A stretch of 64,000 nucleotides of DNA from Amycolatopsis sp. NBC_01488 (GTDB lineage: Bacteria > Actinomycetota > Actinomycetes > Mycobacteriales > Pseudonocardiaceae): the NCBI RefSeq assembly GCF_036227105.1, contig NZ_CP109434.1:8218501-8282500 (forward strand), read 5' to 3'. The notes beneath the pieces were generated by a model. It was not told the DNA's origin, made no database searches, and saw only the letters and a program-made list of their open reading frames with translations. The position numbers and the translations under genes are program-made. Shown piece after piece: positions 34,062 through 43,218 of this stretch (positions are counted from its first letter, which is position 1; each line of letters starts with the position of its first letter).

Positions 34062-34888
34062 TCACGTCGAAGTGCCGAGGCGTGCCACGAGCATCCGCCG
34101 GACCTCGTCGGCGGTGTCGGTGCCGGCGGGCCGGGTGACCGCCTCGGTGACGGCCGGGACGAGGTCGGCGACCAGCTTGCCTTCGAGCGCGGCGGCGAGC
34201 TGCTGCGGATCGACCGGGTGCTCCGGGCTGTCCGTGATGAGCTTCGTGACGGCGTCGAGCGACGAGCCCAGCGCCGTGACCTTGGCGTCCACGTCCTTCA
34301 TGAACCTGGGCGTAGTTGCGGTTGCCGGCGAGGTCGAAGACGTTGCCCCACATCAACTGGACGAAGTCGTCGCTGGTGAACGGCATGGCACCCTCCGGGT
34401 CGAGGTGGTGATCGGTGTAGGACTCGTCGAGGTCCACAGCGCCCGCCGAGCCGGGCAGGCTGCCGCTGCTGGTGTACTGGTGGACGTCGTACCGGCCCGC
34501 GTACCGGCCGGCGCCGGGGGCTTCCGGGCGGGCGCCGTAGCGGGCGACCACGATGACCAGCCCCGGCACGTCCCACTGGTCCGGGCGCAGCGCGGCGGCG
34601 AACGACGCGCTCAGGTAGACGGCCGGCCGAAGTCCCGCCGCCGCGACTTGCCGGCAAAAGGCGGTCCCGAAGTCCCGCGCCGCGGCATCCGGGCGGAACG
34701 GGGCCTCGAGGTCGAGCATCGGCGCGACCCCGGTCGCGCCGAGCCGCCGGACCTCGGCGAGCAGCAGGCCGGCCTGCTCCTCCGGGCCGAGGCTCAGCTG
34801 GGCGTAGTGGTAGCCGCCGACGGGGATCCCCCGCGACTTCGCCCCGGCCACGTGGGTGTCCGGGCGGTAGACGACGCCGCGCCCGCTC
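34062..34888 (-). pseudogene. GH25 lysozyme-like gene, 5' truncated and frameshifted
   Basis: GH25-type sequence runs from GRGVVYRPDTHVAGAKSRGI through PVGGYHYAQLSLG, GVAPMLDLEAPF, RPAVYLSASFAAALRPDQWD and YDVHQYTSSGSLPGSAGAVD. The catalytic Asp-Glu strand (LDLEAP) is present, but the first 30-45 residues with the other acidic site are absent; instead the frame joins the upstream large gene out of phase near 34888. A second lesion near 34308 shifts the tail: LAGNRNYAQ continues as FMKDVDAKVTALGSSLDAVT in another frame, ending at 34062. If intact it would cleave peptidoglycan, a common partner of tail-like machines. Confidence 0.65.
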
Positions 34889-37495
34889 GGCGATCCCGGC
34901 GTCCGGGACCGGGCTGCCCAGCTGGTACTCGGCGGCCACCGCGGACGCGAACTCGCCGACCACCTCCGACAGCGCCAGGTTGAGCACGTAGCCCGCGGTG
35001 AGCTGGGAGAGGAAGCTCGCGGCGAACTGCTTCGCGGTGAGCTCCGCCAGGTGCGCCACGATCTCCAGCAGCTTGGCCCGCAACGCGTCCGCCGTGACGG
35101 CGGTGAACTCGCGGCGGGCCAGCGCCCGCGCACCCGCGATCGCGTCCCGGACGACGGCGGGCAGCTCGGGCGCGATGGCCAGGAACCCCTGCAGCCACGC
35201 GCCGGCCAGCTCCGCTTCCACCTGGGCGCGGGAAAGGATCTCGTCGCCGCCGAGCAGCGACCGCTGGAGGCCGGCGTGCTCGTGCGCGGTGTGGATGCCT
35301 TCCGCGGCCTGGAAGAGGCCGAAGACGAACGCCGCCTCGGGGAAGAACACCGCCAGCAGCGTGAGGCCGGCCAGCTCGAAGAACTCCCGGAAGCGGGCCT
35401 TCGCGTTCTCGTGGCCGGCGAGCGCCTGCAGGCCCTCTTCGTAGATCTGCTTGTCCCCGAACAGGGAGTGCCGGGTCTGGTCGTCGCTGAACAGCTCGCC
35501 GAGCCGCTTGTCGGCCAGCCGGTGGATGCCCGACAGCTCGGCGTGGACGTCGTCGCCGGCGCTCGGCTGGAACGTCGCCAGCCCGTACGCGACCATCCGG
35601 TCTTCGCGCGCTTCCCGCGTCTTGTCGCGGTTGAGCACCTGGATCTCCCGCAGCACGGCGAAGAGCACCCGGTCGACCGCGTCGGTCACCAGCCGTCCGG
35701 CGCCCGGCGCGACCCGGTCCAGCTCCTCGGCCGTGCGCAACTGGCTCACGACGTCCTGGATCTTGGCCAGCTTCTCCAGGAACGGATCCGTGAGCTGCGC
35801 CGTGGAAAGCAGGTTCTTGACGGTGGCGTCGACCTCGTCGAGCGTGCGCCACGCGCCTTGGGCGTCCTTGATCCGGTAGCTCGTGCGGAACGGGTCGCGC
35901 AGCGGCACCCGCCGGTCCGGGAAGACCGGCGTGCGGACCACTTCGACGCCGTCGACGGAGTCGTAGTTCTCCGCCGGCTCCGGGCCGAACCGGACGGTGC
36001 TGTCGTGGATCTCCTTCGCCCGGCGCAGCTTGGCGAGCAGGGCGGTCAGCTCGGGCAGGTCGGCGAGCAGGCTCGTCAGCAGGACCCGGGTGGCCGGCAG
36101 CCAGTCGGTCGTCGCCAGCCGGTTCGCGATGTCGGCCGCGCTCTTCTCCAGCCGCTCCAGGAGCGCGTCCTGGCAGGCGGCGACGAACAGCGAAGCGACG
36201 ACGGTCCGGCGCAGCGGGAAGTAGTCGCGGTGCAGGTAGGTCGCCCACTGCTCGGCCTGCCCGGCCAGCGGGCAGGGCAGCTTCTGCGCCCTGTCCCGGG
36301 CGAGCACCGCCTTGGTGTAGGCGAACAACAGCGTGTTGACGGCTTCGAGGGCCTTCACGAGGTGGCGGAGCACGTCCTGCCGGGTCTCGGTGCTCGTCAG
36401 GTGACCCAGGCCTTCGCTGCGCCGGACGACGAGGTTCAGCGCCGCGAAGAGGAACGAGCCGAGGAACCGGGGCTTCGGCAGGCCCAGCTCGCCGGTGATC
36501 GTGTCGACCAGGTCGTCGAACTCGCCGGCGGCCCAGTCCGACATCTCGAGCTCGTGCAGGAACGGCTGGTCCGGGTCGGCATCCCCGGCCGCCGCCGGGT
36601 CGTACCGCAGCGGCGGGCAGTCGCTGCCGTAGCGGGTGCGGCGCGGCTCGGCCGTGACTTCCTCGGTGAGCACGAGGACGGGCAGCCCGGCCCGGTCGGC
36701 CACCCCTGACGGGCCGTTGAACCAGGCGACCGGCGTGCCGCCGTAGCGGTACTCGTAGAGGGCACCGGTCAGCCGGAACCGCTTGGCCCGGGCCGCCGCC
36801 CGGTCGGCGAGCCTGCCTTCGGGCACGTTCGGCGTGGCGGCGCGCCCGATGCGCACCATCGCCGCGACGAGTTCCGTGCGGAAGCCGGCTTCGCCGGTGG
36901 CCTCGGCCACCAGGTGCAGCGAGTCCGCCCGGACTCCCCCGAAGCCGGGCACTCGTTCCGCGTCCCGTCCGTCCGCCGGCAGCACGAACCGGCTCAGCGG
37001 CACGCCCCAGGTCACGCCGTGGGAGCCGTCGGGACCCGCGTCGACGAAGACCATGATGTCCGTGCCGCCGCCGTCGGCGGCGATCACGATCACCCGCGCC
37101 GGGCGCGACGCGGTGCCGTAGAAGGCATCGAGCGCTTCGAGCAGTTCGCCGTCGGAGTCGAACCGCCGCAACCGCGTGGTCGTCCGGCCCGTCGGCGCCA
37201 CCACGCTCGCGGCCGGCCGCAGGCGGCTCACCGCCGACCGGACCGCGGCGTGCGCGGTGGCCTCCAGGTGCGCGGCGGCCGCCGCCGGCACGGGGTCCCC
37301 GACGAACCGCACGCTGACCTCCGGCGCCCGGCCGGACCACGCGACGCCGTCGAGCGCGTCGGTGCGCCCGGCCCGGTCCGCCGCGCGGGCGGCGGCCGTC
37401 ACGGCCGCTTCGCGGACCGCCGCCAGCACGTGGGCGTCGCCCTCGTCCCCGGCGAGGTCGAGCCGGATCCGCACCGGCATCCGCACGGTGGTCAC
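34298..37495 (-). CDS. large protein of the tail-like operon, unknown function
   Basis: Open frame of 1065 codons; the first about 869 (to 34890, ending GSPVPDAGIAER) look natural, and the rest is an out-of-frame read of the GH25 gene. GTG 37495 overlaps the previous stop as GTGA. The N terminus has three strand-helix units of the form VRIRLDLAGDEG / DAHVLAAVREAAV and VSVRFVGDPVPAAAAAHLEA. The middle is alpha/beta (ARVIVIAADGGGTDIMVFVD), then long helices, and a hydrophobic stretch (LTLLAVFFPEAAFVFGLF, about residues 700-720) before more helix (FAASFLSQLTAGYVLNLALS). No family recognised. Size and position between tube and lysozyme-like genes suggest a tip, tape-measure or effector role, unproven. 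Confidence 0.55.
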   Translation of the reverse strand: MTTVRMPVRIRLDLAGDEGDAHVLAAVREAAVTAAARAADRAGRTDALDGVAWSGRAPEVSVRFVGDPVPAAAAAHLEATAHAAVRSAVSRLRPAASVVAPTGRTTTRLRRFDSDGELLEALDAFYGTASRPARVIVIAADGGGTDIMVFVDAGPDGSHGVTWGVPLSRFVLPADGRDAERVPGFGGVRADSLHLVAEATGEAGFRTELVAAMVRIGRAATPNVPEGRLADRAAARAKRFRLTGALYEYRYGGTPVAWFNGPSGVADRAGLPVLVLTEEVTAEPRRTRYGSDCPPLRYDPAAAGDADPDQPFLHELEMSDWAAGEFDDLVDTITGELGLPKPRFLGSFLFAALNLVVRRSEGLGHLTSTETRQDVLRHLVKALEAVNTLLFAYTKAVLARDRAQKLPCPLAGQAEQWATYLHRDYFPLRRTVVASLFVAACQDALLERLEKSAADIANRLATTDWLPATRVLLTSLLADLPELTALLAKLRRAKEIHDSTVRFGPEPAENYDSVDGVEVVRTPVFPDRRVPLRDPFRTSYRIKDAQGAWRTLDEVDATVKNLLSTAQLTDPFLEKLAKIQDVVSQLRTAEELDRVAPGAGRLVTDAVDRVLFAVLREIQVLNRDKTREAREDRMVAYGLATFQPSAGDDVHAELSGIHRLADKRLGELFSDDQTRHSLFGDKQIYEEGLQALAGHENAKARFREFFELAGLTLLAVFFPEAAFVFGLFQAAEGIHTAHEHAGLQRSLLGGDEILSRAQVEAELAGAWLQGFLAIAPELPAVVRDAIAGARALARREFTAVTADALRAKLLEIVAHLAELTAKQFAASFLSQLTAGYVLNLALSEVVGEFASAVAAEYQLGSPVPDAGIAERARRRLPPGHPRGRGEVAGDPRRRLPLRPAEPRPGGAGRPAARRGPAARRDRGRADARPRGPVPPGCRGAGLRDRLLPASRGGGTSAGRLPERVVRRRAAPGPVGRAGAGHRGRPLRRPPGSPRRRPVRGPVRRPPVHQQRQPARLGGRCGPRRVLHRSPPRPGGCHAVHQRRLRPVDVGQRLRPRRQPQLRPGS

Positions 37496-37686
37496 GTGAG
37501 CCCCTGCAGCGCCGCGGTCAGGCGGTCCAGGGCCGTGGCCACCACCTGGTCGGGATCGTGCGGCGCGACCACGCGCACCTCGATCTCCACCGGGAACTGG
37601 AACACGAGCCCGTCCGCCCCGGACGCGTCGTCCTCCAAGGGGAGGATGACGCCGCCGCGGTCGTCGGAGGCCAAGTCGTCGAGCAC
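37492..37686 (-). CDS. small hypothetical protein, 64 residues
   Basis: GTG 37686 is preceded by GAAGGAGA at a good distance, and the stop overlaps the next start (GTGA). The protein has an acidic N-terminal half (LDDLASDDRGGVILPLEDDA) and a strand-helix C-terminal half (PVEIEVRVVAPHDPD, QVVATALDRLTAALQGL). The strand-helix unit resembles the start of the next, large protein, so the two may interact or have arisen from one gene. No known family recognised. Confidence 0.6.
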   Translation of the reverse strand: MLDDLASDDRGGVILPLEDDASGADGLVFQFPVEIEVRVVAPHDPDQVVATALDRLTAALQGLT

Positions 37687-37700
37687 GGGACGTTCTCCTT

Positions 37701-38162
37701 CTACAGCGACGCCTGGAGCGGGCCGGAGGTCTTGGTGCCACCGGTGTCGGTGGCATCGACGTGCATGGAGAAGCCGGAGAACGTCGCCTGCGGCGCGCCC
37801 GAGATCGTGGCCGCGGTCGGCGAAGCGCTCGTGATGACGCAGCGGCTCAGCACGATCGTGGAGAACGACCAGTCGTCGCCGGACTTCTCCTGCATCGAGA
37901 TGCTGAACTCGGTCGCGTTCAGCGCCAGCGCGGTCAGCTGCGCGGTGGCCGGGCCGATCGCGTTGACCGTCATCGAGAAGGTCAGGGCGTAGGGCTGGGT
38001 CACCACGCCGACGTGCGTGCGTTCGATGCTGTGCAACGGTTCGGCGGTGGTGGCGAACGTCGGCGTGAACGACTGGATCGGCGAGATCTCGTGGTCGACA
38101 CCCCGGTCGTCGGTGTAGTGCACCGCGAGGCGGGTGTTCCAGCTGGTTTCGGGACTCGACAT
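37701..38162 (-). CDS. tail-tube-like protein
   Basis: 153-residue beta-rich protein placed directly after the sheath gene. The sequence opens SSPETSWNTRLAVHYTDDRG, has IQSFTPTFATTAEPLHSIER, then THVGVVTQPYALTFSMTVNA, and ends KTSGPLQASL. Size, all-beta composition, lack of signal peptide and gene order match the inner-tube subunit of contractile tails (often about 150 residues, following the sheath), but the identification is by context; sequence resemblance is weak. The 14-base gap from the sheath stop indicates co-translation levels appropriate for two stoichiometric subunits. Confidence 0.6.
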   Translation of the reverse strand: MSSPETSWNTRLAVHYTDDRGVDHEISPIQSFTPTFATTAEPLHSIERTHVGVVTQPYALTFSMTVNAIGPATAQLTALALNATEFSISMQEKSGDDWSFSTIVLSRCVITSASPTAATISGAPQATFSGFSMHVDATDTGGTKTSGPLQASL

Positions 38163-38175
38163 GGTGGGCTCCTGG

Positions 38176-39435
38176 TCAGAACTGGGGGGCGAGCGTCACG
38201 TTGAGCCGGTGCACCGCCGGCCCGTACGTGATGCCGATGAGGACGGACACCTGCCGGGTCTGGCGGGCGGTGACGACCTGTGCCTGCTCGGCGGCGCTGC
38301 GAGCGCTTTCCGGCAGGGCGAGGATCGCCAGCAGCGGGATGGTGACGGAGAAGTCGTCGATCACCGCGCCGAGCTGCAGCGGGCCGAGGATGCCCTCCAC
38401 CCGCACGCGCACGGCGGTGAGACCGGCCTTGGTGATGCGCGCGTCCCCCACCGTGCCGATCAGCCCGGCCCGCAGCCGGAACTCGATGTCGTCGAGCACC
38501 CGGGCGATGTCGACGTAGTTGCGCGCGGGGTCGGAGGAGAACGTGCCGCCGTCGGCCAGGAATAGCCCGGTGCCGGGCACGAGCGCCGGGTCGATCAGGG
38601 GGATGACGCCCTGGCTCGCCAGCCCCGTCACCTCCGCCGGCACGTACTGCTGGGTGACCGGCATGGTGAAGCCGCGCACCTGCTTGAGCACGACGCTGGT
38701 GGCCGGGGCCTGGCCGGCGATCGCGCCCATCACGGCCGCGGCCGCGTCGGCGACCGGGTTCGGGTTCGCCGTCTCGTCGGTGGTCGCGCCGCGTGCGGCG
38801 ACGAGGATCATCCGGCCGGTCGCGCTCTTCAGCGCGCCGTAGGAGTTCGCCGCCAGCACGGTGTCCACATAGGTCGCGGACCGGGCGGTGGCCGGGTCGA
38901 TCATCGCGACGGCCAGCCGCCGGTTGCCCGCCGCCGACGACGTCTCCACGTGCTCCGCCAGTGCGCGCAGTCCGGTCGCCGGGGTGCCGCCGGTGGTGGC
39001 CGCGCCGACCGCCGTCTCGCCGGCCAGGCACACGAACGTGACGTCGTCGGCGGCTTCCAGCCCGGCGAGCGCGGCCGCGTAGTTCCCGGCGGCCGGCGTG
39101 CGGACGCCGTAGACCTTGCTGGGCCGCGGGTCCTGGGCGAGCACCAGGTCGAGGCTCCGGCTCAGCGCGGTCGCCGCGCCGGTCTTGCCGAACAGGCCGA
39201 GCACGTCGGCGTGCTCGGTGACCACCAGCGGCGTCGACGCGGGTGCCGCAGCCCCGTCGGCGTTGCCGACGACGGCGACGACGCCGGGCGAGCGCTGCGC
39301 GGCCGGGACCAGCGCGCTGGTGTCGATGGTGACGTCGACAAAGGGGAAAGCCGGTTGTACGAGGGTGGCCATACCGATCTCCGTACGTGGTCGCGACGTG
39401 GTCGTTGCGCGCTTGGCGCGGGACTTGGTGGTCAT
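38176..39435 (-). CDS. phage tail sheath-like protein (contractile)
   Basis: 419-residue protein with the layout of Myoviridae-type sheath subunits: an N-terminal strand region (FPFVDVTIDTSALVPAAQRS), SPGVVAVVGNADG, the middle TPLVVTEHADVLGLFGKTGA with ALSRSLDLVLAQDPRPSKVY, GVRTPAAGNYAAALAGLE, and the conserved C-terminal unit RNYVDIARVLDDIEFRLRAG with ITKAGLTAVRVRVEGIL and IDDFSVTIPLL that in sheaths forms the interlocking handshake domain. ATG 39435 shares ATGA with the upstream stop; ATG 39372 (MATLVQPAFPF) has its own GGAG and removes a basic 21-residue lead. Both starts may be used. Confidence 0.75.
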   Translation of the reverse strand: MTTKSRAKRATTTSRPRTEIGMATLVQPAFPFVDVTIDTSALVPAAQRSPGVVAVVGNADGAAAPASTPLVVTEHADVLGLFGKTGAATALSRSLDLVLAQDPRPSKVYGVRTPAAGNYAAALAGLEAADDVTFVCLAGETAVGAATTGGTPATGLRALAEHVETSSAAGNRRLAVAMIDPATARSATYVDTVLAANSYGALKSATGRMILVAARGATTDETANPNPVADAAAAVMGAIAGQAPATSVVLKQVRGFTMPVTQQYVPAEVTGLASQGVIPLIDPALVPGTGLFLADGGTFSSDPARNYVDIARVLDDIEFRLRAGLIGTVGDARITKAGLTAVRVRVEGILGPLQLGAVIDDFSVTIPLLAILALPESARSAAEQAQVVTARQTRQVSVLIGITYGPAVHRLNVTLAPQF

Positions 39436-40189
39436 GTGGGCTCCGTGGTGGTGATGACGGCGATGCCTTGGCCGGCGAGCCAGCTCCGCGCGGCGCGCAG
39501 CCGGTCCGCGCGTCGCTGCTGCGGCGCGGTGTCGCTCTGCGCCCCGGGCCAGCCGGGGTCGTCGAACGCCGTCTCGGGCACCACCCAGCAGACGAGGCGC
39601 TCGAAGCGGCGGGGCGGCAGCCCGGCCGGGACGTCGGCGACGGCGTACCGGGCCGCGCCGAGCCGAGCCGCGCCGCCGGCGTCGCCCGCAGCAGGTCCCG
39701 GGGACTCTGGTCCTGGTCCGCGGCGAGGAAAGCCACGAGGACCGGCAGCGAGATCGGCGCCGGTTCGGGGTCGTCCCCCGGCGGGCTCATCGACACGGTC
39801 GCGGCGAGCGCCACCGGACCGTCCACACCGGACTGTCCGGTGGCGACGGCGACGACGGTGCCGTCCAGGACCGCCGCGCGGACCACGACGGACCCGGCCC
39901 ACACGGCGTCGGCGGCGACCGGCGGCGCCTGCCCGGTGTCCCAGGACGCGGAGACCTCCCACGGCACCGGCTCACCGGTGCGCCGGAACTGGGCCATCGC
40001 CGCGGCCCGGGAGCCGAGCGGCACCGCGAGGTCGAACCGGTCGAACGTCGCCGTCACCGGATCGGTCACCAGCGCCGGGTCCAGCTCGTAGGCCACCACG
40101 CCGATCGCGAGCAGCGCTTCGGCGGTCAGTACCGCCGCCCGGGCCACCGGATCGGCGAGCCGGAGCAGGGTCTCACTGGCGACGTCCAC
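39432..40189 (-). pseudogene. first gene of the tail-like operon, with a 1-base frameshift
   Basis: From GTG 40189 the frame reads DVASETLLRLADPVARAAVL, ELDPALVTDPVTATFDRFDL, VPWEVSASWDTGQAPPVAAD and DQSPRDLLRATPAARLG, then turns to low-quality sequence. Natural coding resumes in another frame (RYAVADVPAGLPPRRFERLV, CWVVPETAFDDPG, RLRAARSWLAGQGIAVITTT) and ends at 39432, overlapping the sheath start. One base is missing near 39665, and total length is one short of 253 codons. Family unknown; the position ahead of the sheath is consistent with a tail terminator or assembly protein, but that is a guess. Confidence 0.6.
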
Positions 40190-40214
40190 GTCCGCACCCC
40201 CGGTATTCCTCGTG

Positions 40215-42992
40215 TCACCCGAACTCTGCCGGGCGGGGACCCCCGGCGGCATCGGGTGACTCCCTCGACTGCGGCGCGCGCCCGTCCGGGAGCCCACCGT
40301 GGTCGCCGCGGCCGTTCAGGGCGTTCGTGAGCTGGGTGCGGGAGTGGACGCCGAGCTTGCGGTAGACCTGCGTGAGGTGGGCTTCCACCGTTTTCCGGGA
40401 CAGGAACAGCGCTTCGGCCGCCTCCGCGTTGTTGTGGCCGGCCGCCACGAGGCTCGCGATGCGCAGCTGCTGCGGCGTCAGCACGTCCGTCGCGAGCGGA
40501 CCGGACCTCGGGCGGTCGCCGGCGGCGGACAGCTCGGCGGCCGCACGAGCGGCCCAGGTACCCGCGCCGAGGCCCTCGAACACGTCCACCGCGAGGCGCA
40601 GCGCCGGTCGGGCGGCGGCGGGTCTTCGCAGCCGCCGGAGCGCTTCTCCTTCGCACAGCAGGGTTCTGGCGTATTCGAACGGGGCCGTCCGGACGTCGCC
40701 CGCCTCGCGGGCGGTCCCGAACGCGGCCGTCGCGGCGGCCACCTCGGTGGCCAGCAGGCCCCGGCAGCGCCACGCTGCCGACAGCGGGCCCCGAAGGCCC
40801 GCGCCGGTCGCGCGTTCCTCCAGCCAGGCCACGACTTCCCGCGCCCGGCCGGGATTCCCGCACCGGGCGTGCGCCTCGGCGAGGTCGGCCACGAACGGGA
40901 CGACGGCCGGGTTGCCCACGCCGCCGGCTTCGGCGTGCGCCCAGGCCGACTCCAGTGGCTCGACGGCCGTGCCCGGTTCGCCGGCGGTCAGCGCGGCGAG
41001 ACCACGCACGGCCGGCTCCAGCAGCAGCCGCAGGTCGACGCCGAAGGGGCCGGCTTCCTGGCGGCTGCGGGCCAGGAGCTCCGCGCACCGGTCCTGCTTC
41101 CCCCTCGCCGCTTCCAGCCGGGCCAGTGCCAGCAGCCCGAACGCGACCACGCCGTTCGGCGGGGTCCGGCCGGCCACGGCGACGGACTCGACGGCGTCCG
41201 CCCGCGCGGCGGCCCAGCCGCCGGTGCGGAAGCCGAGATCACTGCGCACGGCCAAGGCGACGGCCAGCAGCGCGGGCGAGCGCCCGCGGCGCAGCCGGCA
41301 GAGCGCGGCGTTGATCGCCGTCCTGGCCGGTTCCGGCCGTTCCGTCCACAGCTGCGCCAGTGCCAGCCACACCAGTGCCGCCGGGTCGCCGACCTGCTCG
41401 GGCGGCGGGAGCTCGCCGCCCGGCAGTCCGTGCATGACGCGGGCGGCCGCGGCGGCCGGCCGCGCGGCGGCGGGCAGCGGGACCCCGGCCAGCGACTCGG
41501 CCTCGGTGACGGCCACGCAGGCGAGGCGCGCCTCCCCCAGCACCATGGCGGGTCCGGTCGCTTCGCACAGCAGCTTCGCCGCCCGCGCCGGGTCCCGCCG
41601 CGCGAGCCAGGACGCCGCTCCGGCCAGTTCGTCGAACGCCTGCCGGTGCTGCCCGGCGAGCGTCAGCCCCCGCGCGCCGCGCCCGGCCGCGGCCGCGAGG
41701 AACGCCGGATCGTCGCGCAGCGACACGGCTTCACGGCACCACGACGCCGCTTGCTCGCCCTGGCCGGCCCGCAGTGCACCCGCGGCGGCCGAGAGCAGGC
41801 GCAGCGCCCGCCGGCGCGGGTCGGCGGTCAGGTCGGCCGCGCGCCGCAGGAACCGGGCCGCGGCGGCCGGATCGGCGGTCTCCCTGGCCAGGCCGGCCAG
41901 CCGGGCCGCCAGCTCGTCCGCCGGCCCGGTCACCGCGAACGACTGGTACCAGGCCTGCTGCTCCCGCCGCGCGTGCGTGGTCAGCGCTTCGAAGACCGCC
42001 TGCCGCGCCGACGCCGTCGTGGCGGCCAGCAGCACCGGGCCGAGCAGCCGGTGCCGCAGCCGCAGCAGCCCGCCGACGGCCGTGGTCACCAGCCCCAGCC
42101 GCTCGCGGGGCACGACGTCGCGCAGCGACAGCCCCAGTGCGGCCAGTGCCGCCTCGATCGCCGCCGGTTCCGCCGGCCCGGCGACGGCCAGCACGGCCAG
42201 CGCGCGGCGGGTCCGGTCCGGCAGGCGGGCGAGCACGCCGCGCCAGGCGGGCAGCACCGAAGCCCCCACTTCGAGCACGAGGTCGGGGTGCCGGTCGGCC
42301 GTCGTGGTCAGCCGGCTCAGCGTCGCCACGACCGCCAGCGGGTTGCCGCCGGACGCGTCGACGATCGCGTCCACTTCGTGGTCCGGGGCGAGGAATCCGT
42401 CGGCCCGGGCCAGGCGGCGGCCGTCGGCGCGGTCGAACCCGGCCAGCCGCACGGCAGGCAGATCCGGCGGTTCGGCGGCCGAGCCGGGTTCGTCGCGCAC
42501 GGCCATGACGAGCGCGACCCGCTCGCGGTCCAGCCGGCGCCCGAGGTAGGCCAGCAGCCGCCGGGACTGCCGGTCGACCCACTGCAGGTCGTCCACCAGC
42601 ACCAGCAGCGGTTCGCGGCCGGCCACCGCGCCCAGCACGCCGAGGGCCCCGGCGCACACGGCGAGGGCGCCCGGCGCCGGGCCGTCGTCGAGGGCGAGGG
42701 CGATCTCCAGGGCGCGCCGCTGCGCGGGCGGCACGCTCGCGAAGTACGCAGAGAACTCGCCGAACAGCTGCGCGGTGGCGGCGTAGGCGAGTTTGGTTTC
42801 GGCCCGGCTCCCGCGCACCCGCACCACCCGGTGCGGCGCGCGGTCGGCGAGGTGGTCCAGCAGCGCGGTCTTGCCGATCCCCGGCTCCCCGACGACGACC
42901 CGCGCCGAACCGTGGTCGGTCACCCGGCCGAGCAGCCGGCTTTCCCACCGCCTGCCGACGAACGGCCCGCGCTGCCCCGCCACCGACGCCAC
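40215..42992 (-). CDS. LAL-type LuxR family ATPase regulator
   Basis: 925-residue large ATP-binding LuxR regulator (MalT-like STAND protein). Walker A is GEPGIGKTALL (residues 35-45), Walker B LLVLVDDLQWVDRQ (about 129-142), followed by a long tetratricopeptide-like helical region and a C-terminal LuxR HTH: LTPQQLRIASLVAAGHNNAE, AAEALFLSRKTVEAHLTQVY, RKLGVHSRTQL. GTG 42992 is the only sensible start. Its stop is 25 bases before the first gene of the sheath/tube operon on the same strand, so it is probably co-transcribed and a dedicated activator of that operon. Confidence 0.88.
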   Translation of the reverse strand: MASVAGQRGPFVGRRWESRLLGRVTDHGSARVVVGEPGIGKTALLDHLADRAPHRVVRVRGSRAETKLAYAATAQLFGEFSAYFASVPPAQRRALEIALALDDGPAPGALAVCAGALGVLGAVAGREPLLVLVDDLQWVDRQSRRLLAYLGRRLDRERVALVMAVRDEPGSAAEPPDLPAVRLAGFDRADGRRLARADGFLAPDHEVDAIVDASGGNPLAVVATLSRLTTTADRHPDLVLEVGASVLPAWRGVLARLPDRTRRALAVLAVAGPAEPAAIEAALAALGLSLRDVVPRERLGLVTTAVGGLLRLRHRLLGPVLLAATTASARQAVFEALTTHARREQQAWYQSFAVTGPADELAARLAGLARETADPAAAARFLRRAADLTADPRRRALRLLSAAAGALRAGQGEQAASWCREAVSLRDDPAFLAAAAGRGARGLTLAGQHRQAFDELAGAASWLARRDPARAAKLLCEATGPAMVLGEARLACVAVTEAESLAGVPLPAAARPAAAAARVMHGLPGGELPPPEQVGDPAALVWLALAQLWTERPEPARTAINAALCRLRRGRSPALLAVALAVRSDLGFRTGGWAAARADAVESVAVAGRTPPNGVVAFGLLALARLEAARGKQDRCAELLARSRQEAGPFGVDLRLLLEPAVRGLAALTAGEPGTAVEPLESAWAHAEAGGVGNPAVVPFVADLAEAHARCGNPGRAREVVAWLEERATGAGLRGPLSAAWRCRGLLATEVAAATAAFGTAREAGDVRTAPFEYARTLLCEGEALRRLRRPAAARPALRLAVDVFEGLGAGTWAARAAAELSAAGDRPRSGPLATDVLTPQQLRIASLVAAGHNNAEAAEALFLSRKTVEAHLTQVYRKLGVHSRTQLTNALNGRGDHGGLPDGRAPQSRESPDAAGGPRPAEFG

Positions 42993-43218
42993 GACGGCGG
43001 CATCCGTTGTCCCTACGGCACTCCCCCCAGATCGGAGCGTGGCGGTCGGCCACGCGATCCGTCCGGGAGCGGGCCCCGCCCCGCCGTCCCCGGACGATGC
43101 GGGGACGCTCGCACGCGCCGTCGACAGTTCGTCGACAGTCGGTCGAGACGTCGTCGCCGCTCGTCCGAGCGCGACGGGGTGGGCACCGAGGGTGCAGCCG
43201 ATCTTTCCGTTCGAGGGA

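Noticed and set aside
34062..40189. Prophage
   Set aside because: No integrase, terminase, portal, capsid, holin or attachment-site repeat is visible; only tail-like and lysozyme-like genes occur.
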